Source: Isoetes taiwanensis
Taxonomy: Eukaryota; Streptophyta; Lycopodiopsida; Isoetales; Isoetaceae
Length of the DNA stretch: 64,000 nt
Assembly: GCA_021234155.1 (NCBI GenBank)
Contig: JAJEKV010000052.1
Coordinates: forward strand, 8,643,358-8,707,357
Direction of reading: 5' to 3'
Under the pieces are notes generated by a model. It ran no database searches, was not told the origin of the DNA, and saw only the letters and a list, made by a program, of their open reading frames with translations. Both the position numbers and the translations under genes were made by a program. Shown here one piece after another: positions 21,374 through 32,370 of this stretch. Positions within the stretch are counted from its first letter, which is position 1, and every line of letters begins with the position of its first letter.

Positions 21374-21395
21374 CCTTTATAGGCAAAACCCTAAT
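21374..21395 (-). promoter_or_regulatory. Internal TATA box and telo-box before ORFX
   Basis: On the minus strand TTAGGGTTT (a telo-box, AAACCCTAA on the other strand, 21386-21394) is followed at once by CCTATAAAGG (21383-21374). The first ATG of ORFX comes about 17 nt later at 21357. Resembles a compact plant promoter; not shown to be active. Confidence 0.5.
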
Positions 21396-21542
21396 TTTGG
21401 GAAAATTTTAGGTTTACAATTCTCTGACTTTCTGGGGTCTAGAGGTATGATTTATAGGCTAACTGAGCTTGGAAATGCTCCTAAGGGTCCCTAAGCAATG
21501 ATTTTGGTTCGTCTAAGGACAACTTGGATGAATTTATTTAGA

Positions 21543-21618
21543 CCACTCACCGCAGTCGCGCCCGGGTGGGATCGGTTTGCAAACCCGAACTGGTTGGGGC
21601 GCACTCTGTGAGGGGTGG
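21543..21618 (-). repeat. Leader hairpin A of the inner element
   Basis: Plus strand runs CCACTCACCGCAGTCGCGCC ... GGGGCGCACTCTGTGAGG then GGTGG. The outer arms pair and an inner palindrome GGTTTGCAAACC forms the tip. Period to the next copy is about 209 bp. Confidence 0.75.
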
Positions 21619-21751
21619 GCTGCTTTTTTAGGTCACTAATGATGCTAAACTAGAGAACTAAAGACATAATCCTGGATATCTCATCGAGATAGATAGGATT
21701 GAGCCTTTACTCGCCTTATTTGGGTAAGTTGTAGTGGAGTTTGGGGTTCGA

Positions 21752-21827
21752 CCACTCACCACAGTCTTGCCCGAGGGGTGGAATCGGATTCCAAACCAAA
21801 TGGGTGCAGGCGCACTCTGTGAGGTGG
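21752..21827 (-). repeat. Leader hairpin B of the inner element
   Basis: CCACTCACCACAGTCTTGCC ... GGCGCACTCTGTGAGGTGG, with a central GGATTCCAAACC. Flanking sequence differs from copies A and C. Confidence 0.75.
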
Positions 21828-21958
21828 AGCTCCATTTGACTTCGGCGTTGGCCAATTTGGACAGATTAGGGGTCAATTCCTACTAACTAGGGTGAGCTAG
21901 GTCGAATAGTATACCTACTTTTGCATTTAGGCAAGATTTGGCACCAAACCATGCTCAA

Positions 21959-22031
21959 CCACTCACCACGATCGCCAGGGGTGGGATCGGTTTGCAAACC
22001 CAATGGGTTGGGGCGCACTCGTGAGGGGTGG
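21959..22031 (-). repeat. Leader hairpin C of the inner element
   Basis: CCACTCACCACGATCGCC ... GGGGCGCACTCGTGAGGGG then TGG, with GGTTTGCAAACC at the tip. On the coding strand it begins 140 nt after the stop of the H3-like gene, close to the 151 nt seen in the outer element. Confidence 0.75.
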
Positions 22032-22170
22032 GATCAAAATGCCTGGTTTGTTCCGAACTTTGCTATTTCTAAATGTAGAATTCGGCAATACACCCTATTT
22101 AAACTCGATTGGACTTATTTATTTATCAAAATTATAGACTTATACCAAAGAAAAGGTCATTTACAATAGT

Positions 22171-23430
22171 TCAGGGGCCCTCCTTCTTAATAAACTGAGC
22201 TAGTCTAATATCTTTGGGCATACAAGTCACTCTCTTAGCGTGTTGAGCACACGCGACGAGTCTTCCAGTAATGTACGATGTCTTTCTCCGGCGCCTCTGC
22301 GGTCACGAGCAACATGTCGTCCGTGACCCTTTGGATGGGTCGAACTCCTGCAAAATCTCCCTCGTTAGACGTGCAAAGGGGGCTCTGGGAATGAGGAAGC
22401 CATAGCTCTGCTGGAAGTGCTTAATTTCTTGGGCCGCCCTCGCGAATTTTGAGTCCGCCGGCCTCTTCATCGGCTTCTTCGGAGGGGTTGGCTGTTCGGT
22501 GGGCGCTTTCAGCGTGTTCTTCTTAGTTGGCCGACCTCCCTCAATGGTCTTCACTCTGTGTTCTTAAGTAGTATTTGGAGTATTCTTAGGTGCATTTTCA
22601 TGTGCGGTATACTCCTTTAGCTCCTTCCGGTACTTCAAGTCCCGCTTCAGCGCGTAGGACTCCCTCTGCGGCCTTGGTTTCTTGGTGCTGTCGCTGGGGT
22701 GCTTCGGCGACGGCCATTTAGGATAGGGCAGTGCATTAGCCACAGGGTCTTCATCCTCCGGTATTGGGTTTGAAGGGCCCGAAGTCTCTCCTGGTTCGTG
22801 TCCTCCCGCTCCCTCCTCGGGTTGGTCGGACGAAGATGGAGAGCTTCTCGGATCCGGCTCTGTATGGTCACTCCAGCGGCGGTGTCTTCTTCTTCTTCGG
22901 CTTCTCCGCCGGCACTTCCGGGTCCTTACCTTTCTCCGCTCTCACCTTCTCCCGCTCCTCTTTGCGCTTCCTCCTTTCTTCCCTCTTCTATTCCTTCTCC
23001 TCCCTCCTCTTTCTTCGTTCTTCCTTTTCCTTCCGACGCTCCGCCTTGGATTTCCTCGGCTCGCCTTCTTCTCTTTCCCTCTTCTTCTTCTTCGGTTTCG
23101 GCTCTGGTTCCTCATTATCCCCGAAGATCTCCCTCAGCAGCTCCCTCCTCAGGCTCGCCGCCGCGTCCGCCTCCCAATCAAGGTGCTCCGATACCTGTTC
23201 CTGCTCTTGAGGGTTAGGGTTAGGTGGTTCAACCCGGTGCCGCCTCTTCCCGATGTGCACTTGCCTCCGTCGGCCTTACGTGGACGGCTGCGCTCTGGCG
23301 CTCACATAACGGGTGGCATAACCTTGCGGGCGATCTGTTTTACGTCCGTGCCATGCTTTTGTTTGTCGGGTTTCGAGCTTTGGCGCCTGAAGATCGTCTT
23401 CTTGGTCGAGCTGTTCTCCGGGAAAGGTGG
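22171..23430 (-). pseudogene. Histone H3-like gene with long basic N-terminal tail
   Basis: The C-terminal part is a clear H3 fold on the minus strand: AAQEIKHFQQSYGFLIPRAP (H3 REIRKYQKSTELLIRKLP), FARLTREILQEFDPS (H3 FQRLVREIAQDFKTD), then in a shifted frame a helix 2 with LLVTAEAPEKDIVHYW, and after another shift CAQHAKRVTCMPKDIRLAQF (H3 [20 protein letters not shown]). The stop is at 22171. The HFQ and FARL forms resemble plant centromeric H3. Upstream are about 250 codons rich in Lys, Arg and Glu (for example EPKPKKKKREREEGEPRKSK), with a few in-frame stops, far longer than the canonical tail of about 40 residues. A TATAAATAG box and a telo-box lie near 23440-23464. It is flanked by hairpins on both sides, like the outer H3-like gene. 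Confidence 0.85.
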
Positions 23431-23439
23431 GGGTAAAAT

Positions 23440-23464
23440 GGAAACCCTAATTTTCTATTTATAG
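23440..23464 (-). promoter_or_regulatory. Internal TATA box and telo-box before the H3-like gene
   Basis: On the minus strand CTATAAATAG (23464-23455) is followed by TTAGGGTTT (telo-box, about 23450-23441). Telo-boxes are known in promoters of plant replication and ribosomal genes. Position 5' of the H3-like tail, downstream of hairpins D and E, suggests a separate transcription unit. Confidence 0.5.
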
Positions 23465-23581
23465 GGAGGTGGAATTTAGGGTTGGGACCCGCAATTCATA
23501 TGGGGAAAAAAAAAACAAACTAGGGCATTAGCGAAGGTGCACGAGGCATTCATTTGGGTTCACCATACTTCAAAACACCCA

Positions 23582-23646
23582 CCACTCACACGTCTTTGGG
23601 CCAGATTGGATTCCAACCCGAAAGGGTCAGGCGCACTCTGTGGGGT
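23582..23646 (-). repeat. Leader hairpin D of the inner element
   Basis: CCACTCACACGTCTTTGGGCC ... GGCGCACTCTGTGGGG, shorter and more diverged than A-C but with the same ends. Confidence 0.65.
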
Positions 23647-23787
23647 CGATTTTTCGAGGCTATTTTACAATTTACAGGGAGTTTCTTAGTGTTATAACAT
23701 ACAAACCTATCTAGAACTAAGGGAATAAGCCAAACTACACCATTATCTTAATTAATTGGGACACCTAACTATGTCAACGGAGGTCAA

Positions 23788-23864
23788 CCACTCACCACAA
23801 TGTCTTTGGCGGAATCGGTTTTATTGAAACCGAATGGTCTTTGGGCGCACTCTGTAAGGGGTGG
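23788..23864 (-). repeat. Leader hairpin E of the inner element
   Basis: CCACTCACCACAATGTC ... GGGCGCACTCTGTAAGGGG then TGG, 206 bp from copy D. It is the first hairpin after the PBS on the coding strand. Confidence 0.7.
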
Positions 23865-24063
23865 CCTATTTTTTTTGGCAATTTAGGTTGGGAAAGATGC
23901 TACACTTCACTAGCAACCTATCATGGAGTTAAAATCTACCCAAAAATTGGAAATTTTCCCAATTGTTCGAGCTCTTGCTTGGGTGGCTATACCCCAAGAC
24001 TCGAATCTACTGTTAGTCCTAAGGAAAAAAATGGCCAGTGCTCGATCTTGGATGCCAAGATCA

Positions 24064-24076
24064 TGCTCTGATACCA
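24064..24076 (-). other. Primer binding site of the inner element, initiator-Met tRNA type
   Basis: Minus strand TGGTATCAGAGCA, two bases from the 5' LTR, identical to the outer PBS. Confidence 0.9.
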
Positions 24077-24077
24077 C

Positions 24078-25675
24078 TGTGACGTCCCCTACTCCTTATA
24101 CGATGCCCGCATCGTATTCGAAGGAGGAGCATTCCCCCTGGCAGCTGCCTGACAGGGGCCATCCACCTGACTCTACTCCCATGGGGGCAGAGCCAGCAAG
24201 GGAAGAGTGGATGTGTCATTCATCCGTCTTCCATCGGATCGACCTATCTGCGGAAGCGTAACAAACAAACGTGAGCACAACTAATAATATACAACACAAT
24301 CACCATAACCATAGCAACATCACAGAGTCAGCAATACCTTCATAACAATAATACAAAGGAAAGATCCTACCCAGGGCTCGGACTCAAGGGGGATGACTGA
24401 CGGCTAGGCCTCCAGAGTTCATTGCAGACAGAATTCATGGCAATGGATTTGGCTGGCATAGAACATGGCTTAGGGTAGTCCACTCCATCCGCCCCTCCCG
24501 TGCACACTTTGCAAAGTAGGCTGAAAAGTGTTGGGACTTGGCCGTAGCCTGCCGGGTGAATAGCCAGAGGGGCTACTACTGCTGGGTTGCATCTCCCCAA
24601 CCCCGATGAGGCAGGAAGAGAGCTGCCTCTCCTCCAGAGGTATCCATGCTCATCGCAGGCGGCTAGAGGGCCACTGCCCTTATTCGACTTGAACTCACTG
24701 GAAGGTCATGTCCACCACCCCACGAGTGTCGAGCTCATGCCTTGCCCACACGCAGTGACAAGCCATTAAGCCTAGCCAGCAAAGACCCCCGATAGGCTTT
24801 ACTACCAGAGGGATCAGTCCGCGATGAGACAAGTTCCTCCTTATCAACCGGCCTTGCCCCTTCACCCACAGCCAGGTGGGCTCCTGTGCACGGGCCGCAT
24901 TTATGTGGGAACTAAGGTGCTATGCTAGGAGCATCTTCTACACAGCCTTTAGGTCTCTACCCCCCTTCCCACAACAAGGAGATCACAGAGTGGAATACAT
25001 GCAATATCACAGAACAGAGATAGAGAATCATATCAATCTATCTACTTAACATCCAATGTTAGGTTCATTCGTTAGAGTCTCAGATCTAGGGATCTACAAG
25101 GCTTCCAGAGATGATCCAACATACTAAACCGGCATATTGCCATGCCTAAAGACGGTTTTGCACAACAGAACAACTAGATACCTGCTCCTTGGCTTGCTCC
25201 TGATCCTCGGAAGGCGTCCATGCTCCTGATCTTGCCGAAGACAGCTGCTACTCAGCAACCTGTTGTGCAAATCCGACTTTTCGGAGCCTGGCAATGCGAT
25301 TTCGAGCCTTACCTTGGCCGAATTGGCCCAGGAAAGCCCTAATTGCGAAAGAGGAAAGGAGGCTCTAGAAAACCCTAATTGGCAAAGTGAAAGGAGAGCT
25401 AGGGTCTAGGGTTTTAGCCCTTATATAGACCCTATCTAGGTTAGGGCATCCACATGGGCAAATGGCTTTAAGCCATTTGGAAATGGATGAACAAGGAACC
25501 TTTTGTTGTGTATGTTTAATTACATACCCAACATCCAAGGTTGCCCCCTAGGTGCAACCTTTAGCTCCTAGGTGCAACGTTGTCCTACTCTCAAGTACAT
25601 GTCACTTGTGACATGTACGTGTGACGTGGCAGTATAATATACGTATTGGGGCGTATATTATGCTGGAACGTCACA
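24078..25675 (-). repeat. 5' LTR of the inner element
   Basis: About 1598 bp. On the minus strand it starts TGTGACGTTCCAGCATAAT and ends GGGGACGTCACA. Confidence 0.9.
25420..25427 (-). promoter_or_regulatory. TATA box of the inner 5' LTR
   Basis: Minus strand TCTATATAAGGGC followed by TAAAACCCTAG, again a TATA plus telo-box-like pair. The equivalent in the 3' LTR is at 13698-13705. Confidence 0.55.
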
Positions 25676-25680
25676 AAGAT

Positions 25681-28600
25681 AATAGCCATGCTATTCAACG
25701 ACAAGAGTATATCTAAGGCAGGTACTTCTTCAACTCAAGGGTCAAGCTGCGCAGATATAAGGATCCATCATCCCGACAACATAGCCAGCAGGGAGGAGAG
25801 CCATGATGCTTTACTTGCCAGAGAGGCCGACATGCATAGAGGGACAAAGGTCAGGAACTGAAAGCTGGAGAAGTGCTAGCAACCGACTTCTTCCACGAGC
25901 TCCCTAGAGGCAACAGGAGGATCAAGACTGACGAGCACAATCAAAATCACTGGAAGGTACCTCAAGACAAGAAGACGGCATAGCACTGTGGAATGTGACA
26001 ACGTCCAAGCCATGTGATCGAGGGGATCAAACAAGTAAGATTGGAAGCTCAATGGAGAAGCAACTAGGCGAGCCGAGCCGATGACTTGCACGCGGACTTG
26101 CATGCAACTTGGTGAACCCAAGGATCGACGATTCAAAGAACAATTGTAGAAGAGAACAACTCCAGAGGAGTATAGCCAAAGGAATCGCGCAGAACCTCAA
26201 GAGACGCCTCCAAATAGCTTCAAGTATCATGAAGGAGGAACAATTATCGCCCAAGAACAGGATCAAGAAGCAGACCGAAATGTTGAAGCATCAACGACCA
26301 GCACACCTTTAGTTAGAATGTGATGCAAAGCATATTGTGCCATAGCCGACAAACATCGGAGGGCCCAAGTATATCAAAAAGTTACCCCGGAGTACGAGCT
26401 GACGTACAAATAGGAGGATATAGATCATCAACACCATTGCACCGGGAGGAACACCGATGACATTGCCAAGGAGTAGGTCTACAACTCGAAGGGAGGCACA
26501 AGGGGGACCTAATAGCTCTAGTAGTAATTGTAATTATGTAAGCTATATGCTTTGCATGTATAGTTCCCTTGTTATTCCTTCCCTCCCATAGCGTAACAGA
26601 TCAAAGGAAGAGATGTCACGCAATTTGCAGGGGTGAAGCAATCAACATCCTCAACACTCTTCGGGCAACATGATAACGACAAGAGGACTCGACGTATGAG
26701 ACGTCGATGGAGTCGAAGAAACAATATCGGATACAGAGTCGTCCTTTAGCTGCCAAGACAAAGAGTTCAAGATGAAAGATCTTTTTCAACGGCGCCACCT
26801 TCAGGCTTTTGAAAAGTGGCATGGAAGATTTCAAGTGATCAGCTACGCCATCAAAGCCACCAGCAATGAGAGGCTTCTAGCGAACAAAGTCAACCTCTAC
26901 ATCAAAGAGGAGCCACCGTCAAGGAGACTGAAGTATCGAGCGACTCGGAAGAACGTCACCTTGCTACTTCAAGCAAGCAACGAGTGGATGAGCTTCTAGC
27001 AAGCTCGAGGATCTAAGGCCATGGGGCCTAGTAGGTTAAATGTATGGATGGTAACATCCATATTGGGATTAGAAGGCATTTCCAGATATTCTCGCTGAAA
27101 GGATTGCCCCAATATTGAGCTAAGCGTCAAGGATTGGGAAGGAAATGCATAGGAGTAACTAAAATTATACACGATTGTTAACAGACATCCAACATATTGA
27201 AACCACTTGGTGAGATTGATCTCCTCGCTAAGAAGGATTCATTGCTAGGATAATTGTTGACCATGTATAAATCTAGTACCTCCAAAGAATAATCCAACCG
27301 AAAGAAAAGAAGTAATCTAACAAGTCCGGCCAACTTGTTACGATGACATCAATTCGATTGGTAGGAATATTCCAAGAGTTTAAATAACTAAGAAAGGGGG
27401 AATCTCTAGAATATAAAAGAATAATACATGTAAGGTACATCTAAAATAAGAATTATAGTAATCAAATAGTCTTTTGAGACAAAAGGAATTGTCATGATGA
27501 CAAAACCTTGTGGTTTAGAACCGTTCTAACTAAGTAGGTAACCCGTAACTATATTGAAATAAATGATAACATAATATGTGCATCCATCTTAGATGGTTAT
27601 ATATGTCAGCTAAGGCTAGTAAATTAATGTGCTAAGTAAGAAGCGTATAACCTCTTAAGGGGAGAGAATAGATATGACATTGTGTACAACGTCATTGAAG
27701 GGATGCAAGACCATTTTCTTTTCGAAGAAAGTGGGAGGGCTCAATCTTATGATTGAACCTACTTCCATCGAATTGACCGACCCGTAGAATAGAGTTCACT
27801 CCGGCAATGGCCGAAGCGAATGGAGCGTAAGATAGATAGATAGATAGCTCAGGAGGCCTTCAACGTGCGAGACTAACATGGTAGCTAACTACACCAATGA
27901 AGTGGAGCAAAACTATGGGAGCAATGCAACGACCAAGTCATCTCCAAATTACTCGACGCCGGCTCAATGGGTGGATGAGTTGTAGCCTTAGGTAAGGTGT
28001 GCGCATGTATTATAAGCTTTAATATGTCTTATTGATAAGTTAAATATAGATCCTAATAACTGCATAGAATTGGCTGTACGTATATGTATCATGGGGAAAT
28101 AAGTTAAATAACAACGATAATGTGAGGTAGCATGTTAATTAATCCTTCGCAAGGATGCAATTCCTTCCAAGGATAGCTATATGACCTCGGGGTCCTTATA
28201 AAAATAAATAGGAAATAGAATCCAGATATACTGAAGTGCATCTTAGGGTTATACTTCCAAGGGTAATGCAGGACCCAAGGAAGAGAATAAGAAGCACATC
28301 TAATCCTTGTGTGTGATAATTAAAAACCCTGTCCATGTAACAATAGGTCTAAATCAGAGTTATTGTTTAAATAATCGCGATCTAAAAGCCGTTAAATATT
28401 GTGAAGCTTAGAGTAAATATAATTGTACTATTGGAAGCAATATATCCAATACTACTATAATGTTAATATAAAAATATTACCGTAAGGTAATTAATAAGGG
28501 AAGTACAGCAGGATCATGCAGGGGTCCAAGACTCTAATGTTTACTTAAGACGTTAACGGATGCTAGCCGACATGCAACAGTTAGTGGAGGAAGTACGAAG

Positions 28601-29696
28601 ACGTCCTCTAGCAACAAGAGCATAGCGAGAAGCTCTGCATCGACAAGGTCAGATCTACTCGGCAAGGACATCTCCGAAGTAATCGGCTCAGGCATGTCGA
28701 TTTATGTCTAGATTAATTTCATGTGTAGTTAAGATTAATCTACGCATGCAGCCTATGCTGGGATGGGTTGCATGCGTAATTACCGATGATGAGACCACTA
28801 CGGTGATCTCTAGGACTTGGTGTAATGTCATTGTAGGCATGACCGCGGTTTTGCTTGAATTAGTTGGAAGGTAGATTAAGTCTACTTCCATCCCACGGGA
28901 GTAGACGACCTCGAGAGATAAGAGGTCATTCAGGAATGCATTGATAGGAAAGCACCTCCAGTCAATGCCTACGGGGAGGACCCTACCCTTCACGTCCAAA
29001 TACGGGAAGGACCCTATCCTCCACGTCTCAAGCAACTAAAGGTATAGGCATGAGCGACATATAGGCATTATAGGGCGCTGTCTCCACGGCCACGATGGAA
29101 GAAGCATCCTCTTCCTACACTGGGAGATTAGTCATGCATTCATGTCGATAGATGGGGTGGTTCCCTTATAACCAACTTTACATTAATATTCTAGCGTGGT
29201 GTGAATCCAGGAGGCCAATGAGAACGAAGAACCGGCGGGGAGTCGCATCACGAGTACTTGTACAGATAATTCTAGAGTAGTTGTGATTTCTACCATTGAA
29301 ACTAATCGCTTAAATCTTGTGTAAGCTAGTAAGTATGTAATTATAGATATTGTAAAATTAATGCAGGATTTCAAGGTGCAAAGACTTGCAACATAAATTT
29401 TGTTATAACGTGTTGCAAGGGATGGAGAGTACCTTGGAAGTGTAAATTTTGTATGAAATTGATAAACTTTGATAAACTTAAATGTTGTGTTAAGTAAGGC
29501 TAATAAGTACCCTTGTTTTAATGGAGTTATGAATTGATAAGTTATTGGATAATGTAATAACATTTTAAAATACTACCTTAGGGTGATTCTAATAATTGTG
29601 TAACCGTAATAGTAATAAAGTGTATGCATCAAGTTGGTTGCAGGACAAGAAGATCCCAAGGTGGGGAGACCCACGATGCTGCGGACAACATCATTT
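25681..29696 (+). other. Outer-element internal region, right of the nested insertion
   Basis: No gag-pol motif seen. Short frames at 26109-26312 and 26772-26999 have no recognisable domain. A GATA microsatellite lies at about 27829-27847. From about 28680 to 29180 the sequence matches the inner element's 3' UTR. The rest is AT-rich and non-coding. Confidence 0.5.
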
Positions 29697-29710
29697 CAAG
29701 GTGGGGAGAA
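29697..29710 (+). other. Polypurine tract of the outer element
   Basis: CAAGGTGGGGAGAA directly before the right LTR, the same as in the inner element. A related CAAGGTGGGGAGA also occurs about 40 bp upstream (29657-29669). Confidence 0.85.
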
Positions 29711-31297
29711 TGTGACGTTCCAGCACAGTATACGGTCCCAGGACGTACACTGTACTGCCCCGTCACGCGTACACGCCATCCCGATTGACATGTACGCCGA
29801 CGTGTAGCCGAGCAAGTAGCACCCTAGGGGGCAACTTGCAAGGTGTGTGCATTTATTTATGTGCACATTTACCCATGTGCACATTTATCTAGGTACACAT
29901 TTTCCCATGTGGACACTTTATGCCACATAGTTAATAAAGGCAAGTGGGCCACACCCAATTATCCCACATGCCTAAAGGGATAATTGGAAACCCTAGCCTA
30001 ACCCTTTGTCTATATAGGTTAAGGAAACCCTAACTTGCTATTTTCGTTCATGCCATTTTAGAGCTCTGTTTTACTTGCTCCAGGAGTCAAACCCGCCTCC
30101 CAGACTCTGTCTGAGCGATCTAGCTCATTAGTTTTCCTTCTAGCTTCATCTTCTAGCAGTTCAGCAGGATGGTCGAGTTCAGGGCAAGAGGAGCGAGCTA
30201 AGGATCAGGTATTTAGTCAATTTAATAGCCTAAACCGTCTCCCAGTCATTGAATCAGTAGGTTTAGCCTATTAAATTGCCCATAGCAGCCATTTAGATCC
30301 CCAGATACCAAGCTCTAACTAAAGAACCTAACTCTATGATTTAGATTAGATCTTGTTCTTTATTTCTTCTGTGATATGTATCATGATGTATCTCTGTGAA
30401 CTCATTGTATTGGGAAGGGGGGTAGAGACCCTAAAGCCTGGTAGTTGATGCTCCTAGCTAGCCTCTTTAGCACACTGTAAATTCGGTTTGTGTACAAGAG
30501 CCACACCGGGTTGTGGGTGAAGGGGCCAGACTGGCTTATAAGGAGGTTCGTGTTCTGACTCATGAACGATCCGTCTGGTGTGTAAGGTCTACCGGGGATC
30601 ACAGTGGACTAGGTCTAATGGCTTGCCACTGCGTGTGGGCAAGGCATGGGCTCGACACCCGTGGAGTGATGCGTCACTCTCCATTGGGTTCAAGTCGAAC
30701 AAGGGCAGTGGCCCTCTAGTCACCTTGAGTCAGCATGTAGATCTCTGGAGGGAGTGATCCCTACCTGCCCCATCGGAACTGGGGAGATGCAACCCAGGAA
30801 TAGCCCCTTTGGCTATGCATCCGGCTGGCTACAGTCAGGTCCCAACACTCTTCAACCTACTCTGCAAAGTGTGCACAGGAGGGGCGGATGGAGTGGACTA
30901 CCCTAAGCCATGTTCTTATGCCAGCCAAATCCATTGCCATGAATTCTGTCTGCAATGATTTCTGGAGACCCAAGCTTGTCAGCCCATCCCTGTGTCTGAG
31001 CCTTGGGTAGGATTCCCTATGTGATGTGCTGATCTTTGTCTATGCAGATATGTGGTGAACCATCCTTCGTGATGGTCATATGATGTTGATGTATGTACTA
31101 CTGACATGTATGTTACGCTTCCGCAGCTAGGTAGGCCATGAGGGAGACAGGGTAAATGACCCCTTCATTCTTCCCACTGGAAGTCTTCAAGGTTGCAGTG
31201 ATACGTGGAGGGCCCTATATTAGCATGGAGCTGGTATGGGGGATGAACTCCTGTTTGTATACGGTGAGTGCACCGTATATGAGTAGGGGACGTCACA
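29711..31297 (+). repeat. Right (3') LTR of the outer retrotransposon
   Basis: About 1587 bp, matching the left LTR with scattered substitutions, mostly transitions, and one extra segment of about 15 bp near 31050. Confidence 0.9.
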
Positions 31298-32109
31298 CAT
31301 CCCAGATAATTATTTCTGCTTTTTCAGCTTAATTCACGTCACATAACCCATAATAGCTGAAACCTATTAATTATGTCTCATCAAATGACCATCCAACTTC
31401 ACCCTCCTACGCTTTGCAATAACAAGTTGAGCAAAGTATGCAAAACTGGATCCATTTGCCTTTCTTTATATCCCTGAAAGTGATACGTACATCTATCTAG
31501 AATGATGGACTGCGATTGCATCTAATTAAAATATCCATGAGGATCGTTGAATTGATTATAGTTTTCTCGTATCCTAAATTATAAGAGGTGGAGTGTTCCT
31601 CTTCTGTCGGCTATGTTATTTGTTATTGTATAGAGTCTCCCAAGAATGCAATGGTTCTATGCCATCATAGAACCATCATTCTTGGGAAGACGACATCCTA
31701 TTTTGGGACCTTTTTTCGAGGGCCTTTCTACAATCGTCTATAAATTGTTGCATTTCCATATTTCCTTTATCGGCCTTCTCTTTGAGTGTTCCATCTTCTT
31801 TGCTCCCTTATCTCTATTTTTCCACCCTCCCAACCCTGTTGTTGGTTTTGTTATGTTCTCAGTGTACTCGTGATAATTGTTTAGCTATTTGTTTTTTCTT
31901 TCTATATTTTACTTCATTTTTCTTACTTACGAGTGGATGTCCTTCCTCGTACTAGTTTGCAAAAGTTCTTGCCTGACTAGATGGATGTTCTTCCCCGCCC
32001 CTTCTTTGAATTTTTGTTTGATGGATGGAGGTTTTCCCGCTCTAGTGTGCAGAAGTTTTTCTGGCTAGGGGGGTGTTTTTCCCCGTCCTATTTCTGAAAT
32101 TTTTCATAA
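31298..32109. other. Host flank of the outer retrotransposon; short hairpin inside
   Basis: Starts with the second CATCC target copy. AT-rich, no gene seen. Contains a 36-bp sequence (31612-31647) repeated directly at 45014-45049, and a small hairpin at 31639-31687. Confidence 0.5.
31639..31687. repeat. Short hairpin with arms of about 22-24 nt
   Basis: TCCCAAGAATG plus ATGGTTCTATG pairs with CATAGAACCAT plus CATTCTTGGGA across a 4-nt CCAT loop, with one 2-nt bulge. Too short a loop for a typical plant miRNA precursor; probably a relic of a small inverted repeat. Confidence 0.5.
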
Positions 32110-32134
32110 AAGCATAATTTCATTAATTGTGGAC
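32110..32134 (+). repeat. Left terminal inverted repeat of the candidate element
   Basis: 25 bp, matching the reverse complement of 44511-44535 at 23 positions. Confidence 0.6.
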
Positions 32135-32370
32135 TTTGGCTGAGTCCATATGACTCCCAAATGTACCCGATTTTTTAGAAAATAAGGGTTTTATTTAGTA
32201 GAATGATGCAAATTTTCGAAATGTGTGCAGGTAGGTGGGATGGCAGGCCTTGTATCTATCAAGCCCAAAAAGTGCCAACCGAGTTTGTGTCTCGCCCAAG
32301 CGCCTTCTGTAGACGTGGTCTCGCCACAGCAGCCGGCATTCGCAAATCTGCATAGTGTAGATTCATATTC

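Larger units (their letters stand above)
12359..25675 (-). mobile_element. Inner Ty3/gypsy chromovirus with accessory H3-like and ORFX genes
   Basis: Two direct LTRs (12359-13953 and 24078-25675) read on the minus strand start TGTGACGTTCC and end GGGGACGTCACA. The 5-bp duplication AAGAT at 12354-12358 and 25676-25680 shows insertion into the outer element. PBS is at 24064-24076 and PPT at 13954-13967, both minus strand. Internal order from the 5' end: hairpins, H3-like gene, hairpins, ORFX, gag with CCHC, protease, RT, RNase H, integrase, chromodomain. Domain order plus chromodomain makes it a chromovirus. All ORFs are broken by frameshifts or stops. The termini match the outer element while the LTR interiors differ, so the two are sister subfamilies. 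Confidence 0.92.
6799..31297 (+). mobile_element. Outer LTR retrotransposon, non-autonomous (LARD-like), interrupted by a nested element
   Basis: Two directly repeated LTRs (6799-8370 and 29711-31297) start TGTGACGTTCC and end GACGTCACA. The 5-bp direct repeat CATCC flanks them at 6794-6798 and 31298-31302, so both outer boundaries are intact. A Met-tRNA primer site follows the left LTR and a purine tract precedes the right one. After removing the nested insertion (12359-25675 plus one TSD copy) the internal region is about 8 kb. I find no CCHC knuckle, RT or integrase motif in it, so it probably moves using proteins of a partner such as the inner element, which shares its termini, PBS, PPT and accessory genes. 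The LTRs differ by roughly 2% and one 15-bp indel (rough count by eye). Confidence 0.9.

Noticed and set aside
22764-23217. Plus-strand serine-rich ORFs of 139-148 codons
   Set aside because: They are antisense shadows of the basic tail of the H3-like gene.
21543-23864. CRISPR-like array (repeats with unique spacers at regular period)
   Set aside because: The repeats are imperfect hairpins with ~135-bp spacers inside a eukaryotic retrotransposon, with no cas genes.
31639-31687. MicroRNA precursor
   Set aside because: The arms are barely 22 nt with a 4-nt loop, too short for a usual plant pre-miRNA.
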